Source: a virus
DNA: 35,433 nucleotides
Virus record (IMG/VR): IMGVR_UViG_3300021440_000078
Span: 1 to 35,433 of that record
Reading direction: 5' to 3' (one strand)
Position numbers and translations under genes: made by a program. The notes beneath the pieces were generated by a model. It was not told where the DNA came from and searched no databases. It saw only the letters and a list, made by a program, of their open reading frames with translations. Positions 7,350-15,202 of this stretch are shown here, in pieces (position 1 is the stretch's first letter; every line of letters starts with the position of its first letter).

Positions 7350-8123
7350 GTGCCTGCCAAGTCAAGCGGCAAACCTAGGGAGGGAAAACCGTCACCGCTG
7401 CCACGGTCGATCGAGGCGGATGCTGTCCGGCAAGCGAACGCTATTTTCGAGCGCGCCAAGCGGCAAACAGTCGCTGCCGTAAACCGGCTACTCAAGGCAC
7501 AGGGCGCGCCGGCGGAGGCAACTAAACAACTACAGCGAGAGCTGGCAAACATCGTGTCTAGTGACGAGTTATCCGCATGGGCGACTGAACACGTGGGGCG
7601 ATTGTCCGTTCTCGTTCAGCGCAACGTCGCCCAGCAGATTGGCGGGACCGTCGCGATACAATCCCAAGTTCCCGCGGCGCTCCGAGCGCGCATTGTGCGG
7701 ACCGTTATCAGCACAATGCGCTCGATACCGCAATCCGTTGCTCGCCGAGCGTCGCCGGTACTCCGCACTGCACTGGAGCAGGGGCTGCGCGGTGAGGACA
7801 TTGCTGCCGAGCTCTCAGAGAGCCTCGGAATCAGCGAGAGGCAGGCGAGGAAAACCGCTGTTGGCGGTGTTCTCCGGGCCAACGCCGAGATAACGCGCGA
7901 GCGCCACCAAAGCGCGGGAATCACAAATTACCGCTGGCGGTCATCGCCAGACGCGTTAACTCGCGCATGGCACAAGAAACTTAACAACACGATCCAAAGC
8001 TACGACTCACCGCCATTAGGCGGTGGCGGCGGCCCCAAAGATCACGGAAACCCAGGCTCAGCCGACACGTGCCGATGTCAAGCCATCCCAATTCTACCGA
8101 CGAATCTAGGCTCGAAGCGATAG
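7350..8123 (+). CDS. MuF-like head morphogenesis protein (257 aa)
   Basis: A GTG at 7350 starts four bases after the portal stop; the ribosome site is weak. The protein has a basic, helical N-terminal region (VRQANAIFERAKRQTVAAVNRLLKA) and then the MuF core. GLRGEDIAAELSE and GISERQARKTAVGGVLRANAEITRERHQSAGI lead to YRWRSSPDALTRAWH, and the C-terminal signature GNPGSADTCRCQAIPI carries Cys241 and Cys243, typical of the 'hPG...CRC.A.P' ending of this family. MuF proteins join the portal inside the head and are ejected or structural. No extra toxin domain is present here. The last 55 bases overlap the next gene if that starts at 8069. Confidence 0.87.
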   Translation: MPAKSSGKPREGKPSPLPRSIEADAVRQANAIFERAKRQTVAAVNRLLKAQGAPAEATKQLQRELANIVSSDELSAWATEHVGRLSVLVQRNVAQQIGGTVAIQSQVPAALRARIVRTVISTMRSIPQSVARRASPVLRTALEQGLRGEDIAAELSESLGISERQARKTAVGGVLRANAEITRERHQSAGITNYRWRSSPDALTRAWHKKLNNTIQSYDSPPLGGGGGPKDHGNPGSADTCRCQAIPILPTNLGSKR

Positions 8124-9757
8124 CCGCCGATCGAGCGCGCGGGATGGCTGACGTCTTGGCGCGCTTTGAGCGTGTCGGTATCACCGGGGCACCAGGCACC
8201 GGGAAAAGCTCACTGAGCCGCCTGGTGGCAGATAGGCGTGTCATCCACGCCGACGAGTCGCTGATAATGCCGGACGGCACGCGCCGGGCATGGTCCGATA
8301 TCGGTCCAGCAGTGTGCGGCATATGCCCTCTCGATGGCCCCATGCTAGTCGAGGGTACAGAGGTCCCGCAAGCGCTTCGCGCCGGCCTGCAGCTCGATTG
8401 CCTGGTGGTGTTGACGGAGCCGTGCGAGGAGCAAGAGCCGGCGCATCTGCACCTGTGGGCGAGCATGGAAACTGTGCTGGCTCAGGTGGCTGAGGCTCGC
8501 CCCGAGCTGCCAATTCTTTACGAGGCTATGCCTCAGGATACGCAGAGATATTCTGTTATCACGCTGGACTCCAGCAACTGGGAGCCAACGCCGCAAGGCG
8601 GGATACGGCTTAAGTCTGTCGAGCTAAGTCGGGCCGACGTCTACAGCTACAAGCGCGACGGCAAAGTCGTCCGCGAGTATAGGTCCCCCGACGGATTACG
8701 CTCGCCAGCTGCCATTGCCTCGCTCGAAGGAGCGACTGTCACCCCCTCGGGGCACACGTTCGTAACCGGCGAAACGTTCAGACCGCTCACTCTCGGGCAT
8801 GTTCAGAGCGTTCGCTGGGATGATGCTGCGCAAGCGCTTGTTGGCGATATCGTTGTTAACGACGGGCCAACTGTTGAGCGCATCAAGCGCGGGGAACTGT
8901 GCGAGGTCTCCTGCGGATACGCCAATCGGTTTGACGACATCTCCGGCGTGTCCCCGAGCGGGAAGCCATACGACCGGATTCAGACCGAGTTCATTTTTAA
9001 CCATGTCGCTCTGGGACCAGAGGGGTGGAGCCGGCAAGGGACAGCGTTCACGTTGGACGCTACCGACAACCAAGTTCAATGCCCAGTGGGCGAGGAAACA
9101 AGCATGTTCAAAGCCAAACCAACAACCGACACCGAGGCAAAATCCGTTGTGGCGGCACCCGCTACAGGGCCTGCCGTTTCCCCGTCCACGGACGCTGTCC
9201 CCACTGACGCAGAGCTTTCCGCGTCGGCACCAAGCGACCCAGCGCTAGCCGCAGATCCAGCTCTAGTGGCGCAGCTAGTGGCCCTATTGCCGGACCTGCA
9301 AGCAATGCTTGCAGATTACCGGGCATACAAAGCCGATGAGGCTGCCGAGCTAGCCGCTGGCGAATTGATCGGTCCTGCCGCCCAAACGACGGACGCGAAG
9401 GATATCGAGTCGATCGTGGAAGCGACGGTTAAGCTTCGCACGGAAGCGGTCAGTATTATGGGTCCAAAGTATACGACTGCAGGAAAGTCTAATCGGCAGA
9501 TTCGCTCAGACATCGTCCTGAGTGCCGACAGTAAGTTTTCCATCCCAAGCGATGACTCGGCGCTTGAAGCCGCGTACCGCATGAGCCTGTCTGTGCTGTC
9601 CGAGCGAGCGCGGAGAACGTCACATAGCACCGACCAGCTCCGAGCCTTTGAGATCGTCACGTCGACAGACTCCGACGATTCCGGTTCGCGAGAGCCAGTT
9701 ATGGATCGCGTTTACGAATCAAGCCGTCGGCAAGCGCGGGCTGAATCCGCGCGATAA
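8069..9757 (+). CDS. P-loop kinase-like domain fused to DUF2213-type prohead protease (562 aa)
   Basis: Two domains share one frame. Residues ~30-150 look like a small P-loop nucleotide kinase: Walker A GAPGTGKSSLSR (40-51), VIHADES (58-64) and the substrate-site-like MLVEGTEVPQALRAG (92-106), then CLVVLTEP. Residues ~160-330 match the Mu-like prohead protease family DUF2213: REYRSPDGL, ASLEGATVTPSGH, SCGYANRFDD (281-290) and FNHVALGPEGW (310-320). The tail (residues 330-562) is Ala/Asp-rich and then helical (AVSIMGPKYTTAGKSNRQI), like the scaffold part of this family. Start candidates are GTG 8069, ATG 8075 and ATG 8144; the last avoids overlap with MuF. An internal ATG at 8528 (M154), after GAGG, could give a protease-only product. 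The cleavage role is inferred from family and position. Confidence 0.85.
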   Translation: MPMSSHPNSTDESRLEAIAADRARGMADVLARFERVGITGAPGTGKSSLSRLVADRRVIHADESLIMPDGTRRAWSDIGPAVCGICPLDGPMLVEGTEVPQALRAGLQLDCLVVLTEPCEEQEPAHLHLWASMETVLAQVAEARPELPILYEAMPQDTQRYSVITLDSSNWEPTPQGGIRLKSVELSRADVYSYKRDGKVVREYRSPDGLRSPAAIASLEGATVTPSGHTFVTGETFRPLTLGHVQSVRWDDAAQALVGDIVVNDGPTVERIKRGELCEVSCGYANRFDDISGVSPSGKPYDRIQTEFIFNHVALGPEGWSRQGTAFTLDATDNQVQCPVGEETSMFKAKPTTDTEAKSVVAAPATGPAVSPSTDAVPTDAELSASAPSDPALAADPALVAQLVALLPDLQAMLADYRAYKADEAAELAAGELIGPAAQTTDAKDIESIVEATVKLRTEAVSIMGPKYTTAGKSNRQIRSDIVLSADSKFSIPSDDSALEAAYRMSLSVLSERARRTSHSTDQLRAFEIVTSTDSDDSGSREPVMDRVYESSRRQARAESAR

Positions 9758-9788
9758 CTAGCAACCACGACTACCAAGGAACAAATAC

Positions 9789-10265
9789 ATGCCCCAAACA
9801 GCATACACCACGCTACCAGCGCTAGGCGTCCCAGGGACCCTGGCGAGTAATCGCCCGGCAGACATCAAAAGCAAGATCGCGGCTGCGGCTATCACGCCAG
9901 GTCTCTACGTCGTCTACAATAGCTCTGGCCAGTGCGTTCACCCATCGGGAACGCCGACTGTCGGCACCCGTGGCGGAATCGCGCTGCGCAACATGTACAT
10001 GCAGGCAGATGGCGTTTACGCCGCAGGTGACGCCGTCGACGTCATGGAGACTGGCGACGTTTGGGTATCGACTGAAACTGCAGCCGCACAAAACGCGCAA
10101 GCGTTTGCTCGGCAGGCATCCGGCGCTGGCGGGACAGTCCTGGGTGCTATTGGCAACGTCGCCGATACCGCAACGGCTACCGCGATTCCAGGCGGGTATT
10201 TCCGTGGACCGGCGCTGGCAGCGGCTGGGATCACAAAGCTCGAACTCACCAAGGGCGCAAACTAA
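9789..10265 (+). CDS. Capsid cement/decoration protein (Gp24/DUF2190-like, 158 aa)
   Basis: The start ATG 9789 has a good ribosome site (AAGGA at 9775-9779). The protein is small, Ala/Gly-rich and beta-like (GLYVVYNSSGQCVHP, GIALRNMYMQADGVYAAGDAVDVMETGDVWV), a pattern I associate with structural cement proteins of the Gp24/DUF2190 group. These bind the outside of the expanded capsid at three-fold positions. Position between protease and major capsid is the usual place. It has no transmembrane segment. A short hairpin follows its stop (see 10268). Confidence 0.75.
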   Translation: MPQTAYTTLPALGVPGTLASNRPADIKSKIAAAAITPGLYVVYNSSGQCVHPSGTPTVGTRGGIALRNMYMQADGVYAAGDAVDVMETGDVWVSTETAAAQNAQAFARQASGAGGTVLGAIGNVADTATATAIPGGYFRGPALAAAGITKLELTKGAN

Positions 10266-10267
10266 CG

Positions 10268-10284
10268 CTGATCTCTTTGATCAG
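10268..10284 (+). other. Hairpin between cement and capsid genes
   Basis: CTGATC (10268-10273) and GATCAG (10279-10284) are perfect complements with a TCTTT loop. A ribosome site (AAGG at 10290-10293) and the only non-coding GTTAAC copy follow, then the capsid ATG at 10302. No T-run follows the stem, so it is not a classic terminator. It could be an RNA processing or stability element near a highly expressed gene. Confidence 0.4.
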
Positions 10285-10301
10285 AACTGAAGGTTAACAT
10301 C

Positions 10302-11303
10302 ATGAAAGACAAGAGATCCTTAGTACCTACTGCGCAGAACATCGCGACTGGTCGATTCCTCGCGCAGATTGTCATGTCCCAAGCACCCGCGCTTGGATAT
10401 GTCGTGTCGACCGACTCGAATGATTTGACGGCACTGTTCGCCCGCGAGCTCGAACATATCGACGAGCAGCTCTACGAGACGGATTTCGCCGTGTTGAATG
10501 CCCCAGACATGGTGCCGTTTAGCAAGCTCGGAGGGCCATCTGTGCTCACCGAAACCTATCGCGAGGTGACCGAAGTGGGTCAGGCGCAGTGGGAAGGTGT
10601 TCAGGGCAGCGACTATCCGCTGGTTAACGCAGTAGGAAAGGAGAATGTCCGCAACGTCGCGCGCATGAATCTTGGCTACAAGATGACTGTGCATGAGCTT
10701 GCGCAAATCGCTCTTCGGCCATCTATTAATCTAGAGGCGACACTAAAGAAGGCGTGCATGAACGGAATCGCACGGTTCCACGAAGGCGTCGCTCTGCTTG
10801 GAGATACCAGCAAGGGATGGAAGGGCCTCTTTAATACGACGTCTGTTCCGGTCACCACTGTAACGGGTGGCTGGGTGGCGGCCGCTCCGGATGTAGTGCT
10901 CAAAGATATCACCAAGATGTATTCGGCCGTGGTTAGTACCACGAAGAAAAACATCATGCCTGATACGCTGGCTATGCCGCTGGCGCTGTTTGAGGCTCTC
11001 AATAAACCGATCGTAAGCGGGGCGGGAAGCGAAACTGTCATGGGGTTCCTGAAGAAAAATCTCCCGCAGATTACCGCGTACGAATGGACGCCGTACCTCG
11101 ACCTGGCCAACGCTGGCGGGAATGGGCCGCGTGCGATGGTATACAAGCGCAGCGAAGAGATCGTGCGATACGGCGCTAATGCGATGTACCAGGAGCTTCC
11201 GCCGCAGCTCGACGGGTTCGACATCAAGGTTCCGGCGTTTGGCGTGTCGTCTGGCACGCAGTTCATCAAGCCGCTTGGCGCAACGTACGCAGACGGTCTG
11301 TAA
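10302..11303 (+). CDS. Major capsid protein, DUF2184 type (333 aa)
   Basis: The length and order fit the HK97-fold capsid proteins of Mu/DUF2184-type heads. The N-terminus is an acidic-helical arm (LFARELEHIDEQLYE, residues ~37-60). The body contains recognisable blocks: PFSKLGGPSVLTETYREV, NLGYKMTVHELAQI, EATLKKACMNGIARFHEGVALLGD, KGLFNTTSVP, DTLAMPLALFEALNKP and the ending DIKVPAFGVSSGTQFIKPLGATYADGL. It forms the icosahedral shell. The start is ATG 10302 after AAGG. The protease just upstream probably removes an N-terminal peptide during maturation, which is inferred. GTTAAC occurs in its 5' leader (10293) and at codons 108-109 (10623). Confidence 0.92.
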   Translation: MKDKRSLVPTAQNIATGRFLAQIVMSQAPALGYVVSTDSNDLTALFARELEHIDEQLYETDFAVLNAPDMVPFSKLGGPSVLTETYREVTEVGQAQWEGVQGSDYPLVNAVGKENVRNVARMNLGYKMTVHELAQIALRPSINLEATLKKACMNGIARFHEGVALLGDTSKGWKGLFNTTSVPVTTVTGGWVAAAPDVVLKDITKMYSAVVSTTKKNIMPDTLAMPLALFEALNKPIVSGAGSETVMGFLKKNLPQITAYEWTPYLDLANAGGNGPRAMVYKRSEEIVRYGANAMYQELPPQLDGFDIKVPAFGVSSGTQFIKPLGATYADGL

Positions 11304-11307
11304 CCCA

Positions 11308-11619
11308 ATGAGACTCACTAACCAAGGCGAGTACATGGTGGATGCGTTTGGCGTGCTCCTCGCTCCGGGCGCAAGCCTGGAAGGGGAGCCGTGCAAAACC
11401 CTGCTGGACGCTCACCCAGAGATCCGGAACTCCATCGGTCGCAATGGCCTAGAGCTAGACCCGGAGGGGCGCGCGCAAGCGGGTATCTCCCCTAGCGCTA
11501 CTGTTGCGTCCGAAGTCACGCAGGGAAACAGTGCGCCTGCTGAGGAGACAGCCGAGGCGGACAAGCCCCAGGCGCAGCCGTCGAGGCCTCAGAATGGCAA
11601 CGGTAACCAGCGGAGGTGA
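11308..11619 (+). CDS. Small head-associated protein, unknown (103 aa)
   Basis: ATG 11308 begins just after the capsid stop. The N-terminal half is folded-looking (NQGEYMVDAFGVLLAPG, then LDAHPEIRNSIGRNGLELDPEGR). The C-terminal half is Pro/Gln/Ala-rich and ends in QPSRPQNGNGNQRR, likely disordered. Genes at this site often encode a head-tail joining or decoration protein, but no family is recognised. There is no good Shine-Dalgarno, so translation may be coupled to the capsid gene. Confidence 0.7.
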   Translation: MRLTNQGEYMVDAFGVLLAPGASLEGEPCKTLLDAHPEIRNSIGRNGLELDPEGRAQAGISPSATVASEVTQGNSAPAEETAEADKPQAQPSRPQNGNGNQRR

Positions 11620-11625
11620 TGCCGC

Positions 11626-11934
11626 GTGGCCGCAGTCCTATCGTTCGTTCAGTTCATTTCCGACGGTCGCTTCCGGGCGTTTCGTAGCCTCGACCAGTCC
11701 GACGTTGAGCCGGCGCTTTCCGCAGCTCACCGAATTTGGAACGAAGAGAATTGCGGCCCTTTGTACCTGGATATCGTTGGTTACCAAACCGCAGTATTCC
11801 TCGCCACCGGTTACGGCGGGGCACCTGCAAGCAAGACGCGAGCGACCGGCGACACACCTTACAGTGCTGTCCTAGACAGGTTAACTAAGGGCGTTGTCGG
11901 CAGCGGAATGGTGTTGGGGGTTGATGCCAGTTGA
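11626..11934 (+). CDS. Head completion/connector protein (DUF4054-like, 102 aa)
   Basis: GTG 11626 follows a strong GGAGG (11612-11616). The sequence resembles DUF4054/adaptor proteins: F.DGRFRAFRSLDQSDVEPALSAAHRIWNEENCG, a helix-rich N-terminal half with conserved aromatic positions, then YLDIVGYQTAVFLATGYGG, where the 'A..L.AH/TG' segment sits. These small proteins form a ring on the portal to start the neck. The gene overlaps the next one by 11 bases. Position directly after the capsid cassette supports the call, but identity is by pattern. Confidence 0.65.
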   Translation: MAAVLSFVQFISDGRFRAFRSLDQSDVEPALSAAHRIWNEENCGPLYLDIVGYQTAVFLATGYGGAPASKTRATGDTPYSAVLDRLTKGVVGSGMVLGVDAS

Positions 11935-12370
11935 GGACAAGGGCCAGCTTCCTAAGCTGGCTTTTGACGCGGAGATAACAGCTGGAATCCACGCCGAGGA
12001 AGGCGCCGTGGCTCACGGCGACGGGGTAACGAATGCCGACATCGGCATGTTTCACGAGTTCGGTTATGGCCCACCGAAGCGCTCGTGGCTCCGGGCATAT
12101 TTCGACGAAAACGAGTCCCGCTTGGGGGCTGCATTTGAAGACGCGATCGCGGACGCAATCGTTTCAGGGCGCGACGTAGAGCACGCTCTGCGCCGGATTG
12201 CAGCGATGATCGAGGGTGAGATCAAGGAGCGAATTTACGCCAGCATACCGCCAGAGCCGAGCAAGCCCGTCAAGGAGGCGCGCGGCGAGTCGGCAGTCCC
12301 GCTCATTGATACAGGCCAACTGATCAGCGCAATCCGCGCCGAGGTGCAGCTTCGGTTTCGAATCGAATAA
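11924..12370 (+). CDS. Head-tail joining protein, HK97 gp10-like (148 aa)
   Basis: I prefer ATG 11924 over TTG 11894. A central hallmark is DIGMFHEFGYGPPKRSWLRAYFDENESR (residues ~50-77), the 'hEfG...PpRsflr..fd' motif of HK97 gp10/virion-morphogenesis neck proteins. The N-terminal ITAGIHAEEGAVAHGDGVT is the usual G-rich beta hairpin. The C-terminus has a helix (ALRRIAAMIEGEIKERIYA) then PLIDTGQLISAIRAEV, also typical ('l.dTGql..si...v'). It likely fills the head-tail connector and lines the DNA exit channel. Confidence 0.75.
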   Translation: MPVEDKGQLPKLAFDAEITAGIHAEEGAVAHGDGVTNADIGMFHEFGYGPPKRSWLRAYFDENESRLGAAFEDAIADAIVSGRDVEHALRRIAAMIEGEIKERIYASIPPEPSKPVKEARGESAVPLIDTGQLISAIRAEVQLRFRIE

Positions 12371-12372
12371 AC

Positions 12373-12978
12373 ATGAGTTGCTACACCACGATCTTAGACG
12401 CGGCCCGCGAAGCTGCGGCCACGGCGTGGCCTGGGCTTAAGTCCAGGATGGTAACCTGGGACGAAGAGTCCCAGGACTTTGGTCCGGCGCATATCACGCT
12501 TGTCGTAGTGTCAGAGGTCGACGAGGACCCGGCTCCAATCAAGGTGATGACACCGAACGCGAGCGGGTCTCTGGATGTCCGTTTCGTACAGCGGGCACTG
12601 TTGAATGTCGACGTGCGAGTCGAGTGCCCAGACGGGAACTACGATATACGCAACAACGGGATTCAGCCGGACAAGCACTTCCTACGGCTTGTTCGACAGT
12701 TCCGTTTGGCGTGGGGTCTAGCGGCAGTTCGCGCCATCCTAGCCGATCCTATTTACCCAGTTAAGTTAACGGGGAAAATGGGGCCCATTGTCAACAACTC
12801 TCGCGACGTCGCCGGAATCACGTTGCCGATGTGTTCATTTGAGCTCCAGTTCCGGGCCATGCTCGGAGACATTTCAGACCCAACAACAGTTGGCGTAATC
12901 AATAGCGTAGCCGCGACCGGAACGACTGACGCCGCTGGCGACTCAGTCGCGAGTTCTTTCCAGGTGACACGGCCATAA
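12373..12978 (+). CDS. Neck/tail terminator-like protein (201 aa)
   Basis: The gene starts two bases after the upstream stop. It resembles neck/tail terminator proteins of contractile phages (LIC_12616/'gp12-like' group): MVTWDEESQDFGPAHITLVVVSEV and NVDVRVECPDGNYDIRN form beta strands. The middle has NNGIQPDKHFLRLVRQFRLAWG and AVRAILADPIYPVKLTGK. The terminator ring caps the top of the tail tube and sheath. The C-terminal ~45 residues are Thr/Ala/Ser-rich. A GTTAAC copy at 12775 uses the TTA Leu codon. Confidence 0.6.
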   Translation: MSCYTTILDAAREAAATAWPGLKSRMVTWDEESQDFGPAHITLVVVSEVDEDPAPIKVMTPNASGSLDVRFVQRALLNVDVRVECPDGNYDIRNNGIQPDKHFLRLVRQFRLAWGLAAVRAILADPIYPVKLTGKMGPIVNNSRDVAGITLPMCSFELQFRAMLGDISDPTTVGVINSVAATGTTDAAGDSVASSFQVTRP

Positions 12979-12986
12979 ACTCAACG

Positions 12987-13001
12987 CCGCTTTCGAAGCG
13001 G
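12987..13001 (+). other. Hairpin just upstream of a ribosome-binding site
   Basis: CCGCTT (12987-12992) pairs with AAGCGG (12996-13001) around a TCG loop. The next bases are AAAAGGAAG, which contains the ribosome site of the gene at 13013. This is the second case in this window of a compact 6-bp stem lying right before a Shine-Dalgarno (the other is at 10268). It may affect translation or mRNA 5'-end stability. Confidence 0.4.
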
Positions 13002-13012
13002 AAAAGGAAGAC

Positions 13013-13414
13013 ATGAACATAAAGCAAGCACTCGCCTGTCTAAAACAGGCTCCGCGTGTGATTACCAGCATGCGCTCAGACCTCGGACCGCGCTTCGCGG
13101 TTGATGTTATGGACGAAACCGACACCACAGCCAAGCTGCGTGTCGACGCCAGGCTGGCACTTCCCGGTCGCTCGCCTGCTGCGGTTACGCTGCGGTCTGA
13201 CGCAACGGGCGTCTACCTCACCTGCGACGCCACCGCGAAGCCTATCGCCGCCATGCTGGCTATGCATCTGCACGGCTCTGCTCCTGATGGAGCTGGCCCA
13301 GTAACAACGGCCAAGACGGCGGCGCTCGACGCAACTTCATTTGACATTGGCTTCAGCAGGCCAATGTCAAAGGCGGCTCAAAGCGTTGACACGAAGATCA
13401 AGGGGAACCCGTAA
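13013..13414 (+). CDS. Small structural protein, unknown (133 aa)
   Basis: ATG 13013 follows AAGGAAG. The protein has alternating beta-like segments (RFAVDVMDETDTTAKLRVDARLALPG, AVTLRSDATGVYLTCDAT) and an Ala-rich C-terminal half (TAKTAALDATSFDIGFSRPM). It sits between terminator and sheath, where small tail-completion or chaperone proteins are often found. No family is recognised. It has no membrane segment. Confidence 0.7.
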   Translation: MNIKQALACLKQAPRVITSMRSDLGPRFAVDVMDETDTTAKLRVDARLALPGRSPAAVTLRSDATGVYLTCDATAKPIAAMLAMHLHGSAPDGAGPVTTAKTAALDATSFDIGFSRPMSKAAQSVDTKIKGNP

Positions 13415-13417
13415 CAC

Positions 13418-14725
13418 ATGGCACAGATTTCTGATGTCGTCACAAGCAACACGATCGTTCAGGACAAGTCTGCGACTCGTTCATCGTTTGTGGTGGTTGG
13501 GATCTTCGCCGCTCACACGCTGGGGCCAGCAGTTCGCACGTATGATGCTTCTCCGTCTGGTCTGTCGGCTATGATTGCGGACGGGTTCACCTCCGGGCAT
13601 GACGCGTACATAAAGCTTTCCGCGATCAGCAAGCAAGACATAAAGCCACCGAAGGTCAAGGTATACAGACGGCTGACGGTTAACGCTCAAACTATCACGC
13701 TTACGGTGACGAACGTTGCGGTCGATTACGTCTACCGCTGGATCGTGAACTTCGGTGGAATAGCCACCTCGCAGAGTTACAAGGTGCTTTCCGGTGCGAC
13801 GACCACTACTGTGGCAACGGCTATCGCGGCTCTTATCGACCCACTAGCAGGGGTCGCCGCAACTTCGTCGGGTGCGGTAATCACGGTTACCCCGTCCACC
13901 GCTGGAACGCGCTTCATGGTTGACACATACGGCGCCGAGTTCACGGTGAAGGACACGTCGGCAGATGCCGGCATTGCGACGGACTTGGCAGCTGGTCAAT
14001 TGCTCGACCCGAATTTCTATGGCCTTGCAACGGACGGCTATTCTGAGGCAGAGATTAACGCTGCTGCCGCATGGGCAGAGGCCAACGGAAAGGTGTACCT
14101 AGCACTTTCAAATGATAGCGATGTGCTTAGTTCGTCGACGACTGACATCGCCTCGGACCTAAAGCTTGCAGGATACAACCGATGCGGGGTCATGGTGTCG
14201 CGCTCGCAGTCGTCGCAGATGGCAGTGGCTTCCATGGCTCGACTGGCAACTGAGCCAGGTAGCAGCGACGCAAACAACAAGGTTCTCAGCGGGATTGGGG
14301 ACAGCTTCTCCGCTACCGAGCAGACTAACGCCGAAGCAAAGCGCGCGAACATGTTCCTGGCATTCCCAGGAGTAAACGCGACGTACAACATGTCTACCGG
14401 CAGCGGTCGCCTGTGGGACACCACGCGAGACATCGATTGGTTCGACGCGAACCTAGCCGCAGACGTATTCAATGTCCTGCTAAACAACGAAAAGGTGCCG
14501 TACAACATTACAGGCAAGGGCCTTGTCCAGGCATCGGTTGAGCGGCGAGGGAGCATTGCCGAGAGCAAAGGCGTGTTCAACTCTGGCACTTTTAAGGTCG
14601 CGATGCCCGCAGATGGGGCAGATGACCCGGCGGACAAGATTGCTCAGTTGCTGAGGTTCACCTGGTCCGCTCAAAAGCAAATCGGGATCAAGAAGGTGGC
14701 CGTCGGCGGAACCGTATATCTATGA
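13418..14725 (+). CDS. Tail sheath protein (DUF3383 type, 435 aa)
   Basis: Length and order match contractile-tail sheath proteins of the DUF3383 family. The N-terminus (ISDVVTSNTIVQDKSATRSSFVVVG) and the C-terminal segment (WSAQKQIGIKKVAVGG) are typical, as are RLWDTTRDIDWFDANLAADVFNVLLNNEKVPYNITG and QASVERRGSIAESKGVFN. The sheath surrounds the tube and contracts to drive it through the host envelope. It marks this phage as having a myovirus morphology. A GTTAAC copy lies at 13679 (Val-Asn). Confidence 0.88.
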   Translation: MAQISDVVTSNTIVQDKSATRSSFVVVGIFAAHTLGPAVRTYDASPSGLSAMIADGFTSGHDAYIKLSAISKQDIKPPKVKVYRRLTVNAQTITLTVTNVAVDYVYRWIVNFGGIATSQSYKVLSGATTTTVATAIAALIDPLAGVAATSSGAVITVTPSTAGTRFMVDTYGAEFTVKDTSADAGIATDLAAGQLLDPNFYGLATDGYSEAEINAAAAWAEANGKVYLALSNDSDVLSSSTTDIASDLKLAGYNRCGVMVSRSQSSQMAVASMARLATEPGSSDANNKVLSGIGDSFSATEQTNAEAKRANMFLAFPGVNATYNMSTGSGRLWDTTRDIDWFDANLAADVFNVLLNNEKVPYNITGKGLVQASVERRGSIAESKGVFNSGTFKVAMPADGADDPADKIAQLLRFTWSAQKQIGIKKVAVGGTVYL

Positions 14726-14755
14726 CGCGCACGGCGCTTTTTGGAGGAAAACTAA

Positions 14756-15202
14756 ATGACTACTGAACGCCTTGCGTTATACGATATCGATTCCGTTTCA
14801 GCCACGGTAATGAACATCCCCATCACAGATGGGCGTGGACAGGAGGTGTTCCTTGAGATTACCCCTCCGGAACAGTTTGAGTACATAGAGGGGAACGGGC
14901 TTGTTGTCGCGTGTGCTACACGCAAGCGTCTTTACCCGGTCAAGCTGACTCTGGTTTCGAGCTCAAGGCACACGGCTCAATTGTCGGCGCTGCATGCCAT
15001 GGATTATTTGTCGGTTGGTGGGGCGGGTGTCGGGGCATTCCTCGTTAAGGACGCTGGATCGACGAGCCTGACCGGTGACTCGTGCAGAATTGTCCAAGCC
15101 CCGGCTCGCACGTTTGGCCGACTGATCAAGGAGGAAACTTGGCTACTCATGGTCACAAGTTCACCATCCAAGATGCTATTCGGCGGGCATGAGATCGTCT
15201 AA
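14756..15202 (+). CDS. Tail tube protein (DUF3277 type, 148 aa)
   Basis: ATG 14756 follows GGAGG (14743-14747). The protein has the tube-family pattern: YDIDSVSATVMNIPITDGRGQEVFLEI at the N-terminus, KLTLVSSSRHTAQLSALHAMDYLS in the middle, and FLVKDAGSTSLTGDSCRIVQAPARTFGRLIKEETWLLMV near the end. A final GGHEIV matches the '.GG.e' ending. Such proteins stack as hexamers to form the inner tube that the sheath surrounds. It follows the sheath gene, as expected. A small GCGC/GCGC stem and T5 lie just before its ribosome site but are too weak to call a terminator. Confidence 0.85.
   Translation: MTTERLALYDIDSVSATVMNIPITDGRGQEVFLEITPPEQFEYIEGNGLVVACATRKRLYPVKLTLVSSSRHTAQLSALHAMDYLSVGGAGVGAFLVKDAGSTSLTGDSCRIVQAPARTFGRLIKEETWLLMVTSSPSKMLFGGHEIV

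Noticed and set aside
11301-11310. 10-base TAACCCAATG identical to 521-530, both before a gene start
   Set aside because: Too short and only two copies; no shared downstream features.
14727-14742. GCGC-ACG-GCGC followed by T5 as a terminator before the tail tube gene
   Set aside because: The stem is only 4 bp and the T-run leads directly into the ribosome site of the next gene.
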